From positions 1-39,251 of the forward strand of contig JANJXJ010000232.1 in assembly GCA_024709105.1 (NCBI GenBank): a DNA stretch of 39,251 nt. Reading direction: 5' to 3'. This document shows positions 1 through 7,617 of this stretch, in pieces. Source of the stretch: Lentimicrobium sp. Lineage in GTDB: Bacteria; Bacteroidota; Bacteroidia; Bacteroidales; Lentimicrobiaceae. The stretch's first letter is position 1. Each line of letters starts with the position of its first letter. Under the pieces are notes generated by a model. It saw only the letters and a list, made by a program, of their open reading frames with translations, had not been told where the DNA came from and did no database searches. The translations under genes and the position numbers were made by a program.

Positions 1-2
1 AA

Positions 3-689
3 ATGGTGTCTCAGATGAATAAAGTGCATATTGAAACTACCGGCGATGGTTCACACACCCTGTTTCATCCTGGAGCAGGCGAACACTACCATTCAATACA
101 TGGTGCAATTCAGGAATCGGAACACGTGTTTATTGAAGCTGGTTTAAAAGCAGTTGCACACGAGAAACAAACACTTGACATCCTTGAGGTAGGTTTTGGT
201 ACCGGATTGAATGCCTTGTTAACTATGCATGCTGCAGATAAATTGAGTTTGCAGGTGCGTTACACATGTTTTGAGCCTTATCCGCTTGGTTTCGAAATAT
301 ATAGTCAACTAAATTATGTTTCATTGACTCAGTTTGAAACATACCAACAACCTTTTCTTCATATGCACAGCCCGGGCAATGGAGAAGTCATCAGGTTGCT
401 TAATAATTTTGAATTTATCAGGTTTTTAACTGAGATACAGAACATTAATACCGGTAACCATTTGTTTGATCTGGTTTATTTTGATGCATTCTCCCCGGCA
501 GCAGCACCTGAATTATGGACACAGGAAATATTTACTTTGTTACGAAATTGTGTGAATCCCGGTGCAATTCTGGTAACCTATAGTGCCAAGGGAAGTGTAA
601 GGCGGGCATTGCAGGCAGCAGGTTTTGTTACTGAGCGCCTGCCGGGCCCTCCGGGAAAAAGAGAAATGTTGCGCGGCAGGGCAGTTTGA
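3..689 (+). CDS. mnmD: Standalone MnmD-type tRNA (mnm5s2U34) methyltransferase
   Basis: SAM-dependent methyltransferase expected to carry out the last methylation that makes 5-methylaminomethyl-uridine at the wobble position of tRNA. The N-terminal GDGSHTL and HYHSIHGAIQES segments are typical of the MnmC methyltransferase domain (DUF752). The SAM-binding motif EVGFGTGLN is at residues 62-70, DAFSP at 161-165, and the C-terminal GPPGKREM segment is present. The protein stops at about 228 residues, so the FAD-dependent oxidase half of the enterobacterial MnmC fusion is absent; that matches the stand-alone MnmD form known in several phyla. The start is uncertain because only two bases precede this ATG. 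A second in-frame ATG at position 15 gives an N-terminus closer to the family. The gene converges on acylphosphatase with a 5-nt gap. Confidence 0.88.
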   Translation: MVSQMNKVHIETTGDGSHTLFHPGAGEHYHSIHGAIQESEHVFIEAGLKAVAHEKQTLDILEVGFGTGLNALLTMHAADKLSLQVRYTCFEPYPLGFEIYSQLNYVSLTQFETYQQPFLHMHSPGNGEVIRLLNNFEFIRFLTEIQNINTGNHLFDLVYFDAFSPAAAPELWTQEIFTLLRNCVNPGAILVTYSAKGSVRRALQAAGFVTERLPGPPGKREMLRGRAV

Positions 690-694
690 GGAAC

Positions 695-964
695 TTATTT
701 TATCGCGAAAACTTTGTAATTCATCAGCGGGCATTCCGAAATGGTAATTTTTTCAACCACCGACCTGGGTGGGCCTTGCCTGCATAATGATGTAAACGCC
801 TCAAGTTGTGCAGAATCGCCTTCGGCCTCTATGTAAACACTGCCATCGGCCATGTTTCTGACATAGCCGTTAATTCCTGCAATACGTGCAGCATTTCTTG
901 TGAAATATCTGTATCCCACGCCCTGTACTCTTCCGAAAACCTGAATAATCAAACACTTTTGCAT
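695..964 (-). CDS. acyP: Acylphosphatase
   Basis: Small (89 residues) cytosolic enzyme that hydrolyses acyl phosphates. The signature GRVQGVGYRYF occupies residues 11-21 and holds the phosphate-binding catalytic Arg19. The second motif GYVRNMADGSV at 33-43 holds the catalytic Asn37. Both essential residues are present, and length and fold order match the single-domain AcyP family, so this is not a HypF fragment. It lies 3 nt downstream of the unknown 189-residue gene and is probably co-transcribed with it. The physiological substrate of bacterial AcyP is generally unknown, and nothing in the context settles it. Confidence 0.93.
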   Translation of the reverse strand: MQKCLIIQVFGRVQGVGYRYFTRNAARIAGINGYVRNMADGSVYIEAEGDSAQLEAFTSLCRQGPPRSVVEKITISECPLMNYKVFAIK

Positions 965-967
965 ATG

Positions 968-1537
968 CTAACTCCCCAGGCGTTTGGTTATCAGATTATC
1001 AACTACCTGGAACAACTGTCCGGGTTTCAGGGTTCGCCATCTCATTTCATTCAAACGCCCTCCGGTAGCCAGGTAATAATCGAGGCGGCGATCGCTGATC
1101 TCCCGAAGTACATGTTCCCTGAAATTAAGCAGTGCTACCCAGCCATCCTCCACATCTTCAAACCATTCCTGGTAATAAGAGTCATCGTCGGCGTGAAAAT
1201 TAAGTACATTCTCGCCAATCAGGATAAATCGTGTAATTCCTTTGTTGATTAAAGGTTCAGCAACATTGCGTTTAAGAAACATAATGTCGTTGTATAGCAG
1301 ATCATTCCATTCTCCCAGCATTTCAATCACACAAAACCCCTGAGCATAATCAGCAAAAAGTAGTTTAACGTAAAGCGTTGCTGAACCCATTTCATCCCAC
1401 TGCGGATGAATGTAATAGTTATATACAGAATGAATACACTCTGTATCACTGTACTCCCTGCCGTAAAAGGGTGATTTTCTGTCTTCTGAGGCTATATATA
1501 AATTCCTCCAAGAGTAAAAAGGTTCAATTTCATGCAT
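968..1537 (-). CDS. Conserved hypothetical protein, 189 aa
   Basis: I do not recognise a named family. The protein is soluble, with no signal peptide or membrane segment, and rich in aromatic and acidic residues. An N-terminal half full of Tyr and Trp (YSWRNLY, YNYYIHPQWDEMGS) is followed by an alpha/beta-looking region (ITRFILIGENVLNFHADDD) and a C-terminal segment with TGGRLNEMRWRTL near residues 158-170. It sits between the nrtR-like gene (60 nt upstream) and acyP (3 nt downstream) on the same strand, which suggests an operon. The tight coupling to acyP makes a functional link plausible but unproven. Length and codon use look like a real gene. Confidence 0.8.
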   Translation of the reverse strand: MHEIEPFYSWRNLYIASEDRKSPFYGREYSDTECIHSVYNYYIHPQWDEMGSATLYVKLLFADYAQGFCVIEMLGEWNDLLYNDIMFLKRNVAEPLINKGITRFILIGENVLNFHADDDSYYQEWFEDVEDGWVALLNFREHVLREISDRRLDYYLATGGRLNEMRWRTLKPGQLFQVVDNLITKRLGS

Positions 1538-1597
1538 ACTGAACGTGCTTGCAGCAAGAAAACGAAATAAAATGAAAAATGTTGGATGGTTGGTTGA

Positions 1598-2347
1598 CTA
1601 AACAAAAAAGTCGAGAGAACTTTTTCTGGTTTTTTCGTAAACCTTTTTACTGAAGATGTAGTACCTGGCCGGTTTGTGCGAAACTCCTTTTTCCTTCTCG
1701 TTTATAGGAATAACATAAGGCATGTTAGAAACCTTTTTCCTGAAATTCCTTTTGTCGAGTGTACTACCCAGAATAACCTCATATAATTTCTGAAGCTGAC
1801 TAAGTGTGAATTTAGATGGCAGAAGTTCAAAACCTATGGGGTTGAATCTCAGTTCGTCTCTCAGGGCAGTAAGGGCGTCATTCAGGATTTCCATATGATC
1901 GAATGCAAGCTCCGAAATCTGAGAAACAGGCTTCCATTTGGCATCGTCGCGCAATTCAAACTTATTTATTCTTTCCTGATCAATGTTTATTAAAGAATAA
2001 TAGGCAACAGTAACCACTACTTCTTCGGGATGGCCGATCTGCCTGAGCCATTCCATATCTCTCTCCTGCCGGGTGAGCCGGTTGGGTGTGCCAATGGCAG
2101 CATATTGCCTCAGGTAAATGTTGTCAAGGCCTGTCAATTCTTTTAAAACTCTGGCTGCAGCGGTGTCCAGATCCTCATCCTTTCTCACCAGGTCGCCCGG
2201 CAATTTCAGGTCTTTGAATTCTTGCCCCTCGTAATTCATTTTCCGCTCGAGAAGAAGAACATTCAACTTCCCAAATTCAAAACCAAATACTACACAATCT
2301 ACTGAAACGTGGAAATTTAGTTTTGAATTAATATTCTCCTGAGACAT
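1598..2347 (-). CDS. NrtR-family Nudix-domain transcriptional regulator
   Basis: Two-domain regulator: an N-terminal Nudix-like ligand-binding domain (about residues 10-150) and a C-terminal winged helix (about 165-235, FTLSQLQKLYEVILGSTLDKRNF). NrtR-family proteins bind palindromic operators and respond to ADP-ribose, phosphorylated sugars or related ligands; Bacteroidota members include regulators of sugar use. The Nudix box is degenerate: at the usual REUxEExG core this protein reads RVLKELTG, so two of the metal-binding glutamates are missing, which suggests sensing rather than catalysis. The ATG has a strong AAAGGAGA Shine-Dalgarno at 2352-2359. The upstream intergenic region carries two palindromes that fit an operator, including a perfect 21-bp copy. 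The ligand cannot be told from this window. Confidence 0.85.
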   Translation of the reverse strand: MSQENINSKLNFHVSVDCVVFGFEFGKLNVLLLERKMNYEGQEFKDLKLPGDLVRKDEDLDTAAARVLKELTGLDNIYLRQYAAIGTPNRLTRQERDMEWLRQIGHPEEVVVTVAYYSLINIDQERINKFELRDDAKWKPVSQISELAFDHMEILNDALTALRDELRFNPIGFELLPSKFTLSQLQKLYEVILGSTLDKRNFRKKVSNMPYVIPINEKEKGVSHKPARYYIFSKKVYEKTRKSSLDFFV

Positions 2348-2445
2348 AAAATCTCCTTTAGGTTCTTGTAAAGTTGTTTTGTCCGGTAAAGATACGGAAG
2401 TTTAATCTTGTATGCAAAATAAAAGTAAAAAGTATAACTGTATTA

Positions 2446-2466
2446 TTCGTGTTGCTTATACACTAA
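2446..2466. promoter_or_regulatory. Imperfect palindrome, second candidate operator
   Basis: A 21-bp element, TTCGTGTTGC-T-TATACACTAA, matching the perfect palindrome at 2626-2646 at 15 of 21 positions, with the same length and an intact right arm. It lies about 100 bp upstream of the nrtR-like start, so autoregulation is plausible. The left arm is degraded, suggesting a weaker site. Confidence 0.45.
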
Positions 2467-2586
2467 CTATTTCTAGCCACGCAATATGTGTCTGTGACTC
2501 AATATTTTTTATAATTTTTATTTAGAGAGGCTCTTAAGTAGCTATATGATAATAAGTTAGAAAAATTTATTATTTTTTTGTAATTT

Positions 2587-2618
2587 CTTGTAACCAGAAA
2601 AAATATTCTGTATATTTG
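2587..2618 (+). promoter_or_regulatory. Bacteroidota-type promoter facing the hybrid kinase
   Basis: A -7 element TATATTTG (2611-2618) matches TAnnTTTG, with a -33-like CTTG (2587-2590) 20 nt upstream. The predicted transcription start, near 2625, falls at the left edge of the perfect palindrome, as in repressor-controlled promoters. Confidence 0.5.
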
Positions 2619-2625
2619 CATTGTC

Positions 2626-2646
2626 TTAGTGTATTAAATACACTAA
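2626..2646. promoter_or_regulatory. Perfect 21-bp palindrome, candidate NrtR-type operator
   Basis: TTAGTGTATT-A-AATACACTAA: two exact 10-bp arms around one central base. The core reads GT-N7-AC, a pattern described for NrtR-family operators. It overlaps the predicted start of the rightward promoter and is about 280 bp from the divergent nrtR-like gene. The operator role is inferred from geometry and the neighbouring regulator. Confidence 0.6.
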
Positions 2647-2890
2647 ATGCTATTTGAAAAACGCTTATTGCTGAGCAAAAGCATATTCATATTAACCTGA
2701 TTTGGTTTTATTTCTGAAACGGGTTTAAAAAAACACGGAGGCTGGCTGTAAAGGATAGTAATTTTCCTGGTGCATTTATGTGATTTTAGGTGGTTTAATT
2801 TTAGTGCATGTACTCAGGGGTGGTTGGTTAAAAAACTTTGCAGTTCAGCTTTCCGTTTTTCTTTTTGCAATAATTTCCTCTCTCCTTTAT

Positions 2891-2912
2891 TTTTTTACAT
2901 TTTCGTAAAAAA
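2891..2912. repeat. Inverted repeat upstream of the hybrid kinase
   Basis: Arms TTTTTTAC (2891-2898) and GTAAAAAA (2905-2912) are exact reverse complements around a 6-base spacer, about 50 bp before the kinase ATG. It is AT-rich and could be chance, a weak hairpin or a binding site. Confidence 0.35.
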
Positions 2913-2960
2913 TCGTTTTCTTTTAGTAAATTAGCGGAGTCAACCCCCAAATTGAGCTTT

Positions 2961-5900
2961 ATGGACAAATACCGGTTTCCGGGAAACGGCAATAAGCCTG
3001 ATCCTGCTCAGGTCGATTTGAGTATGGTGTTTGATAAGGCCTTGTTAATCAAATATATATTCCCAAATTTTGAACTTAGATCTGAATTCAGATTGCCAGA
3101 TACTGGTCATTCACTTATCGAATACTTTACTGCAGAATCTTTAAAAAATATATGGGAATCAAAGCCTGGTCAATGGCATGAAAACATTTTCTTTACAGGT
3201 AAGCAATCCATTCCATGTTTATTTTCTGTTTCCTTCAGCAATAATGGTGATGATTTGACAGGAAATATGACCGTAATTTTCCTTAATAAAAAAGGAACTG
3301 TCTCCGAAAACGTTATATTATCTGAATCACGGCTTCAAGAGGTTACAACTAATTATGTGAACAGAATTACTTCTGATGCAAATGAAGAAATTGCAATGGA
3401 AGAAATCGGTTTTCTTGATATTTTTGATCTGAATGAAATTCAGGAGATTCAGGATTCGTTTTCATATGCAACCGGAGTAGCTTCACTCATAACAGATGCC
3501 AATGGCGACCCCATCACAAAGCCAACCAACTTTTGTAACCTTTGTAATGATGTAATCAGAAAAACCGATAAGGGAAGAGCCAACTGTCTGCACTCAGACT
3601 CAATAATCGGGAGAAAAAATCTTGACGGACCGATTGTACAACCTTGCCTGAGTGGTGGTTTGTGGGATGCCGGTGCAAGTATTAACATTGGAGACAGACA
3701 TATTGGTAACTGGCTGATTGGACAGGTTTTGGATGAAAATGCTGACATAGAAAAGCTTGTTGGCTATGCACGCGAAATTGGTGCAGATGAAACCGAATAC
3801 CGCCAGGCACTCGGTAAAGTAAAGAGAATGCCGGTTGCGAAATTCAGATCAATTGCCGAAAGCCTGTTTGTTATTGCAAATCAGTTGTCGGCCAAAGCAA
3901 TGCTGGTAGTGCTGCAGGCAAAGGAACTTTCGGAGCGAAAAAAAGTGGAAGATCAGCTCCGGCTGACACAGGAAAGGCTGAAAATAGCAGTAGAGGGAGC
4001 CGGGGCAGTGTTATGGGACTGGCATATTGAAACCCGCGATTTTTATATTGATGATTCTATTGCCGGGCGGCTTGGATATTCTTTAAAAACCTTTTTTCCG
4101 TTTACCATTGAAAAATGGAAGGCCATCACCCATGCCGAAGACCGGCTTATCGCATTCAGGTTGTTTAAACGTCATGTTAACGGAAAGACACCGGAACTGG
4201 AGGTTCCTTTCAGATTGAAGAGCAAGGATAATCAATGGCATTGGTTTCTGGCTAAAGGAAGGATTTCGGAAAGGCGAAGCGATGGCTATCCTTTGAGAAT
4301 TTCAGGAACCCTCACCGACATCAGTGAAAAGAAGAAAATTGAGCTTGAAAGCAATGAAGCCCATCGCATGCTAAGAACTCTGATGGGAAATCTGCCGGGT
4401 ATGGCTTATCGGTGTAAATACGACCATGCATGGACCATGCTCTTCGTAAGTAAAGGAGCAAGCGAACTTACAGGATATAATGCTGAAGATTTGTTGGATA
4501 ATCAAAAAATTGCATTTAACGATCTTATCCTTCCTGAATATGATGAAGCAATCTGGGCTCTCTGGGAAAAAGCAGTTTCTGAGCATGGTGTTTTTAATTT
4601 TGAATACGAGATTCGAACCTCATCGGGCAAAATTAAATGGGTTTGGGAACAAGGTTGCGCCATTTACAACGAGCACAATGAAGTGGTAGCATTGGAAGGG
4701 TTTATAACTGATATTACTGATAAAAGGCACGCAGAACAAAGTCTTCAGGATAGTGAAAAGCGTTTCCGCACATTATTTGAAGCAAGTGAAGATGCCAACC
4801 TGATTATTGAGAACGGATGTTTTATTGACTTTAATCCGGCGGCATTACGGCTCCTTGGATACAGCAGGAGCGAAGTTTACGGAAAAACTCCCTTTTTCTT
4901 ATCTCCTGAATTTCAGCCAGATGGAATGAAATCGGAAGAAAAGGCTGCCCTTATGATCAAACAAGCGAAAGAAAAGGGATTCCATCGCTTTGAATGGGTG
5001 CATCTCAGGAAAAATGGTTCAGAATTCTGGGTGGAAGTTATGCTTACTCAAATTCCTATTTCAGGGAAAGACATACTTTACACAACCTGGCGTGACATTA
5101 CTGAGCGAAAGGAAGCCGAAATAAAACTCCGGGAACTGAATGAGCGGCTTACGCAGTTAAATCTCGAATATCAGCAGTTAAACAGCGAATTTGCCGATCA
5201 AAATGCACTTCTTTCGGAAAGTAACCTTCAGATTCTGTCAATAAATGAAGAACTTAAGTTGGCCAAGCGTAAAGCCGAAGAAGCCGATAAACTGAAATCA
5301 GCATTTCTGGCCAATATGAGCCATGAAATCAGGACGCCTATGAATGGAATTCTTGGTTTTGCTGAACTATTGCAAAGCCCTGACCTCCAGTACGAAGAAA
5401 TGATTAGTTATATTGATATTATCAATGGTTGCTCAAAACAACTGCTTGCTTTGATCAACGACATCATTGACATATCCAAGATCGAAGCTGGACAGCTTAC
5501 CATTACATCAGGAAAGGTGAGTGGATTAAATCTTCTTAAAGAAGTTTATAACCTGACCTCCGCTGCTGTGAAAACCGGGGTTGAATTTTATTCTCCTCAG
5601 ATTGAACACAATACAGATCTTTTATTCCTGGCTGATGAAATAAGGCTAAAGCAGGTTTTAATAAACCTGATAAACAATGCAATTAAGTTCACAGATGCAG
5701 GCCATATTACTTTTGGTTACTTCGTAGAAAAAGATTTTATTGTTTTCTATGTTGAAGATACAGGTGTAGGAATTGCTGCAGAGTATCATTCACTTATATT
5801 CGAACGTTTCAGGCAGGTAAGCAGCGCCGTAGCACGCGAAAAAGGTGGTACAGGCCTGGGCCTTGCTATATCCAAAGCCATTGTAAATCAAATGGGTGGC

Positions 5901-6392
5901 GATATCGTTGTTGAATCCGAACCGGGCAAAGGGTCAAAATTCCAATTTGTGATACCGTTTATCTCGTTGCACGATTCCGATAGAAGTGTTTCACAGGATC
6001 TGGCAGATCAGGTAGGTACTGTCCTGAGCTGGGAAGGTAAAACCATTCTGATTGCTGAAGACGAAGACGCCAATTTTACTTTACTGCAGCTGTTTTTACG
6101 CAACTCTGGCTGTGAGGTTTTACGGGCACGTAATGGCCGGGAAGCTGTTGAAATGGTTAACAAATATCCTACTGATGTAGTTTTAATGGATTTGAAAATG
6201 CCAGTAATGGATGGATTTGAGGCAACTTTATCCATCAAGCAACGTTTTCCCAACCTGCCGGTAATAGCTCAAACAGCTTTTGCTTTATCAAATGACAGAA
6301 TAAGAGCCGTAGAAGCGGGTTGCGACAATTATCTGTCAAAACCGATTTCGGCTAAAACCTTAATAAAAACGCTGGCAAGATATCTGAGCTGA
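2961..6392 (+). CDS. Cytoplasmic PocR/PAS hybrid sensor histidine kinase
   Basis: A 1143-residue sensor kinase without membrane segments. Domains in order (numbered from the ATG at 2961): an N-terminal PAS-like region (about 20-120); a PocR sensory domain (about 150-315) with four cysteines at 192, 195, 209 and 229; three PAS folds (about 338-456, 470-588, 598-716), each ending in a DIT/DIS segment; a coiled coil (718-778); HisKA with H-box HEIRTPMNG (His788); HATPase with DTGVG (933-937) and GGTGLG (962-967); and a receiver domain with phosphoacceptor Asp1077 in LMDLKMPVMDG and Lys1127. All catalytic residues are present. A TTG nine bases upstream is a weaker start. There is no DNA-binding domain and no partner regulator next door. 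PocR domains generally sense small cytosolic ligands; the signal here is unknown. Confidence 0.9.
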   Translation: MDKYRFPGNGNKPDPAQVDLSMVFDKALLIKYIFPNFELRSEFRLPDTGHSLIEYFTAESLKNIWESKPGQWHENIFFTGKQSIPCLFSVSFSNNGDDLTGNMTVIFLNKKGTVSENVILSESRLQEVTTNYVNRITSDANEEIAMEEIGFLDIFDLNEIQEIQDSFSYATGVASLITDANGDPITKPTNFCNLCNDVIRKTDKGRANCLHSDSIIGRKNLDGPIVQPCLSGGLWDAGASINIGDRHIGNWLIGQVLDENADIEKLVGYAREIGADETEYRQALGKVKRMPVAKFRSIAESLFVIANQLSAKAMLVVLQAKELSERKKVEDQLRLTQERLKIAVEGAGAVLWDWHIETRDFYIDDSIAGRLGYSLKTFFPFTIEKWKAITHAEDRLIAFRLFKRHVNGKTPELEVPFRLKSKDNQWHWFLAKGRISERRSDGYPLRISGTLTDISEKKKIELESNEAHRMLRTLMGNLPGMAYRCKYDHAWTMLFVSKGASELTGYNAEDLLDNQKIAFNDLILPEYDEAIWALWEKAVSEHGVFNFEYEIRTSSGKIKWVWEQGCAIYNEHNEVVALEGFITDITDKRHAEQSLQDSEKRFRTLFEASEDANLIIENGCFIDFNPAALRLLGYSRSEVYGKTPFFLSPEFQPDGMKSEEKAALMIKQAKEKGFHRFEWVHLRKNGSEFWVEVMLTQIPISGKDILYTTWRDITERKEAEIKLRELNERLTQLNLEYQQLNSEFADQNALLSESNLQILSINEELKLAKRKAEEADKLKSAFLANMSHEIRTPMNGILGFAELLQSPDLQYEEMISYIDIINGCSKQLLALINDIIDISKIEAGQLTITSGKVSGLNLLKEVYNLTSAAVKTGVEFYSPQIEHNTDLLFLADEIRLKQVLINLINNAIKFTDAGHITFGYFVEKDFIVFYVEDTGVGIAAEYHSLIFERFRQVSSAVAREKGGTGLGLAISKAIVNQMGGDIVVESEPGKGSKFQFVIPFISLHDSDRSVSQDLADQVGTVLSWEGKTILIAEDEDANFTLLQLFLRNSGCEVLRARNGREAVEMVNKYPTDVVLMDLKMPVMDGFEATLSIKQRFPNLPVIAQTAFALSNDRIRAVEAGCDNYLSKPISAKTLIKTLARYLS

Positions 6393-6403
6393 ACAGCCTC
6401 TGT

Positions 6404-6874
6404 TTAAAATCTGAACCATGGCCTGGCTTCACCCATCATACCCATGGGAATCATGGCAAGGATGAGAATATATGATATGGCTGTCCAGATTAGTGTGGTT
6501 TTAAATTTTGCCTGATCGGTAGATTTCCGTTTGGCAAGAATACTGCCAACCTGAGCGATTGCTATTGCAAGAATATTTACAACTGAATGTTCAACGGCCC
6601 AATATCTCAAGGTTGAATCTTTCATGGCTGCTCCAAAATCGCTTAAAGCCTGCATGGTAAACGGGCTCAGAACAAAATAAAGCAGCAATCCGATTAATAG
6701 TTGTAAATGCAGGCTGCTTATAAAAATAAGAGATGATCTTCGGTGAACTGAAGCAAACTGACCTTTGCCTGAAAGGCCTTTGATTGCAAGAATAATAACT
6801 GCCAGGCCAGCCAGCAGAATTATCCAGCGGTTCCATGAGTGAACAAGAAGTGTGAAGTTGTATAGTGAATTCAT
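6404..6874 (-). CDS. Four-helix membrane protein, cytochrome b-like
   Basis: A 156-residue integral membrane protein with four predicted helices (about 14-33, 46-66, 90-112, 125-148). Small proteins of this kind in Bacteroidota are often labelled cytochrome B, but the basis is weak. Histidines at 12, 44, 56 and 95 could be considered as haem ligands; this is not established. I chose the ATG at 6874 because the longer frame needs a GTG at 6901. It converges on the hybrid kinase with an 11-nt gap, and a strong hairpin terminator separates it from lolA. Confidence 0.75.
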   Translation of the reverse strand: MNSLYNFTLLVHSWNRWIILLAGLAVIILAIKGLSGKGQFASVHRRSSLIFISSLHLQLLIGLLLYFVLSPFTMQALSDFGAAMKDSTLRYWAVEHSVVNILAIAIAQVGSILAKRKSTDQAKFKTTLIWTAISYILILAMIPMGMMGEARPWFRF

Positions 6875-6937
6875 TATTCTGGAATTTAAAATTATGTTCA
6901 CTCAACATCAAAAAACACGAATTGTTGGAATGGGAAC

Positions 6938-6966
6938 AAAAAAAAGAGGGGAAAGTCCCCTCTTTT
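6938..6966 (-). terminator. Rho-independent terminator after lolA
   Basis: Perfect 11-bp stem (6942-6952 paired with 6956-6966), 3-base loop, GC-rich centre GAGGGG/CCCCTC. In the lolA direction it runs into eight T residues (plus-strand A-run 6938-6945). It lies 15 nt past the lolA stop and marks the end of the minus-strand unit. Confidence 0.88.
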
Positions 6967-6980
6967 AAATGTTATTCGGA

Positions 6981-7607
6981 TTACCGCATATCAATAACTT
7001 CAACTCCCGGATGGTCAGAAGCTTTGAAAGTGAACATAGTATCCTTGTAGGGCAGATCTGTTTCAAATTTGTTGACGGTGTAGGTGTAGGTACTGCCGTT
7101 TTTGTCAAAAATGGTGAGGCTGCTAACAATCTTTCTGGCTTTATCAATACTAACCTTTACCTTGTTGAAGTTTTTCTTTTGCACCGGAGTTAACTCTATT
7201 ACATAAAGTTTGGCAGTTTCCTGAAGCATTTTGGCTTTGAAATTTTCGCTGTAAGTAGTGAGCAGATTGGTAGGAGTGAAGCTGTCATCGTCCTTGGTGG
7301 CCTCATTAATCTGAACCTCATTGGCATCTTTAAGAAATGTCCAGACTGTCTTGCCATCGCTGATTACTTCTTGTCCGGAGAACATAAGTTTGTAGCTGTC
7401 ACCTTTTGACAGCAAGGTACCACTGAAACTTTCACTTATGTTTTGACCCGGGTTTTCCATTTTATAGGTAAACTCAATCTTAATGGTCTTAAAAGCTTTG
7501 GTTTTGGCTGAAACTTCATCGAGTACAGTTTTAGCTTTTTTGTCGGTCTGGCCAAAAATTACAGCTGCAGAGAGCAGCAGAGAGAAAAGAAGAAGAAATT
7601 TTTTCAT
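6981..7607 (-). CDS. lolA: LolA-like periplasmic lipoprotein carrier
   Basis: Exported 208-residue protein of the LolA/LolB superfamily, expected to ferry lipoproteins across the periplasm to the outer membrane. The ATG at 7607 opens a clear signal peptide (MKKFLLLFSLLLSAAVIFGQ). The mature part shows the family pattern: helix, then IKIEFTYKMENP, FSGTLLSKGDSYKL, ISDGKTVWTF and the late strand YTYTVNKFETDLP. It begins 10 nt after the ftsK stop, so the two are likely co-transcribed, as is common in Bacteroidota. An in-frame start at 7625 would overlap ftsK and bury the signal peptide, so I rejected it. Family assignment is good; exact LolA function is inferred. Confidence 0.86.
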   Translation of the reverse strand: MKKFLLLFSLLLSAAVIFGQTDKKAKTVLDEVSAKTKAFKTIKIEFTYKMENPGQNISESFSGTLLSKGDSYKLMFSGQEVISDGKTVWTFLKDANEVQINEATKDDDSFTPTNLLTTYSENFKAKMLQETAKLYVIELTPVQKKNFNKVKVSIDKARKIVSSLTIFDKNGSTYTYTVNKFETDLPYKDTMFTFKASDHPGVEVIDMR

Positions 7608-7617
7608 TTTATGGGGT

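Larger units (their letters stand above)
2348..2960. other. Long regulatory intergenic region between regulator and hybrid kinase
   Basis: About 610 bp without a convincing gene, between two divergent genes. It holds the two candidate operators (2446-2466 and 2626-2646), a Bacteroidota-type promoter (2587-2618) and an inverted repeat close to the kinase start (2891-2912). A 17-codon frame (2647-2700) begins one base after the perfect palindrome ends, but nothing else supports it. If the promoter drives the kinase, the 5' leader would be more than 330 nt long. I see no tRNA or recognisable riboswitch. Confidence 0.6.

Noticed and set aside
806-1252. 148-codon plus-strand frame opposite acyP and the 189-aa gene
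   Set aside because: It is antisense to acylphosphatase with intact catalytic residues, and the translation resembles nothing known.
2647-2700. 17-codon leader peptide before the hybrid kinase
   Set aside because: No Shine-Dalgarno, no regulatory codon run and no attenuator hairpin; such short frames are expected by chance.
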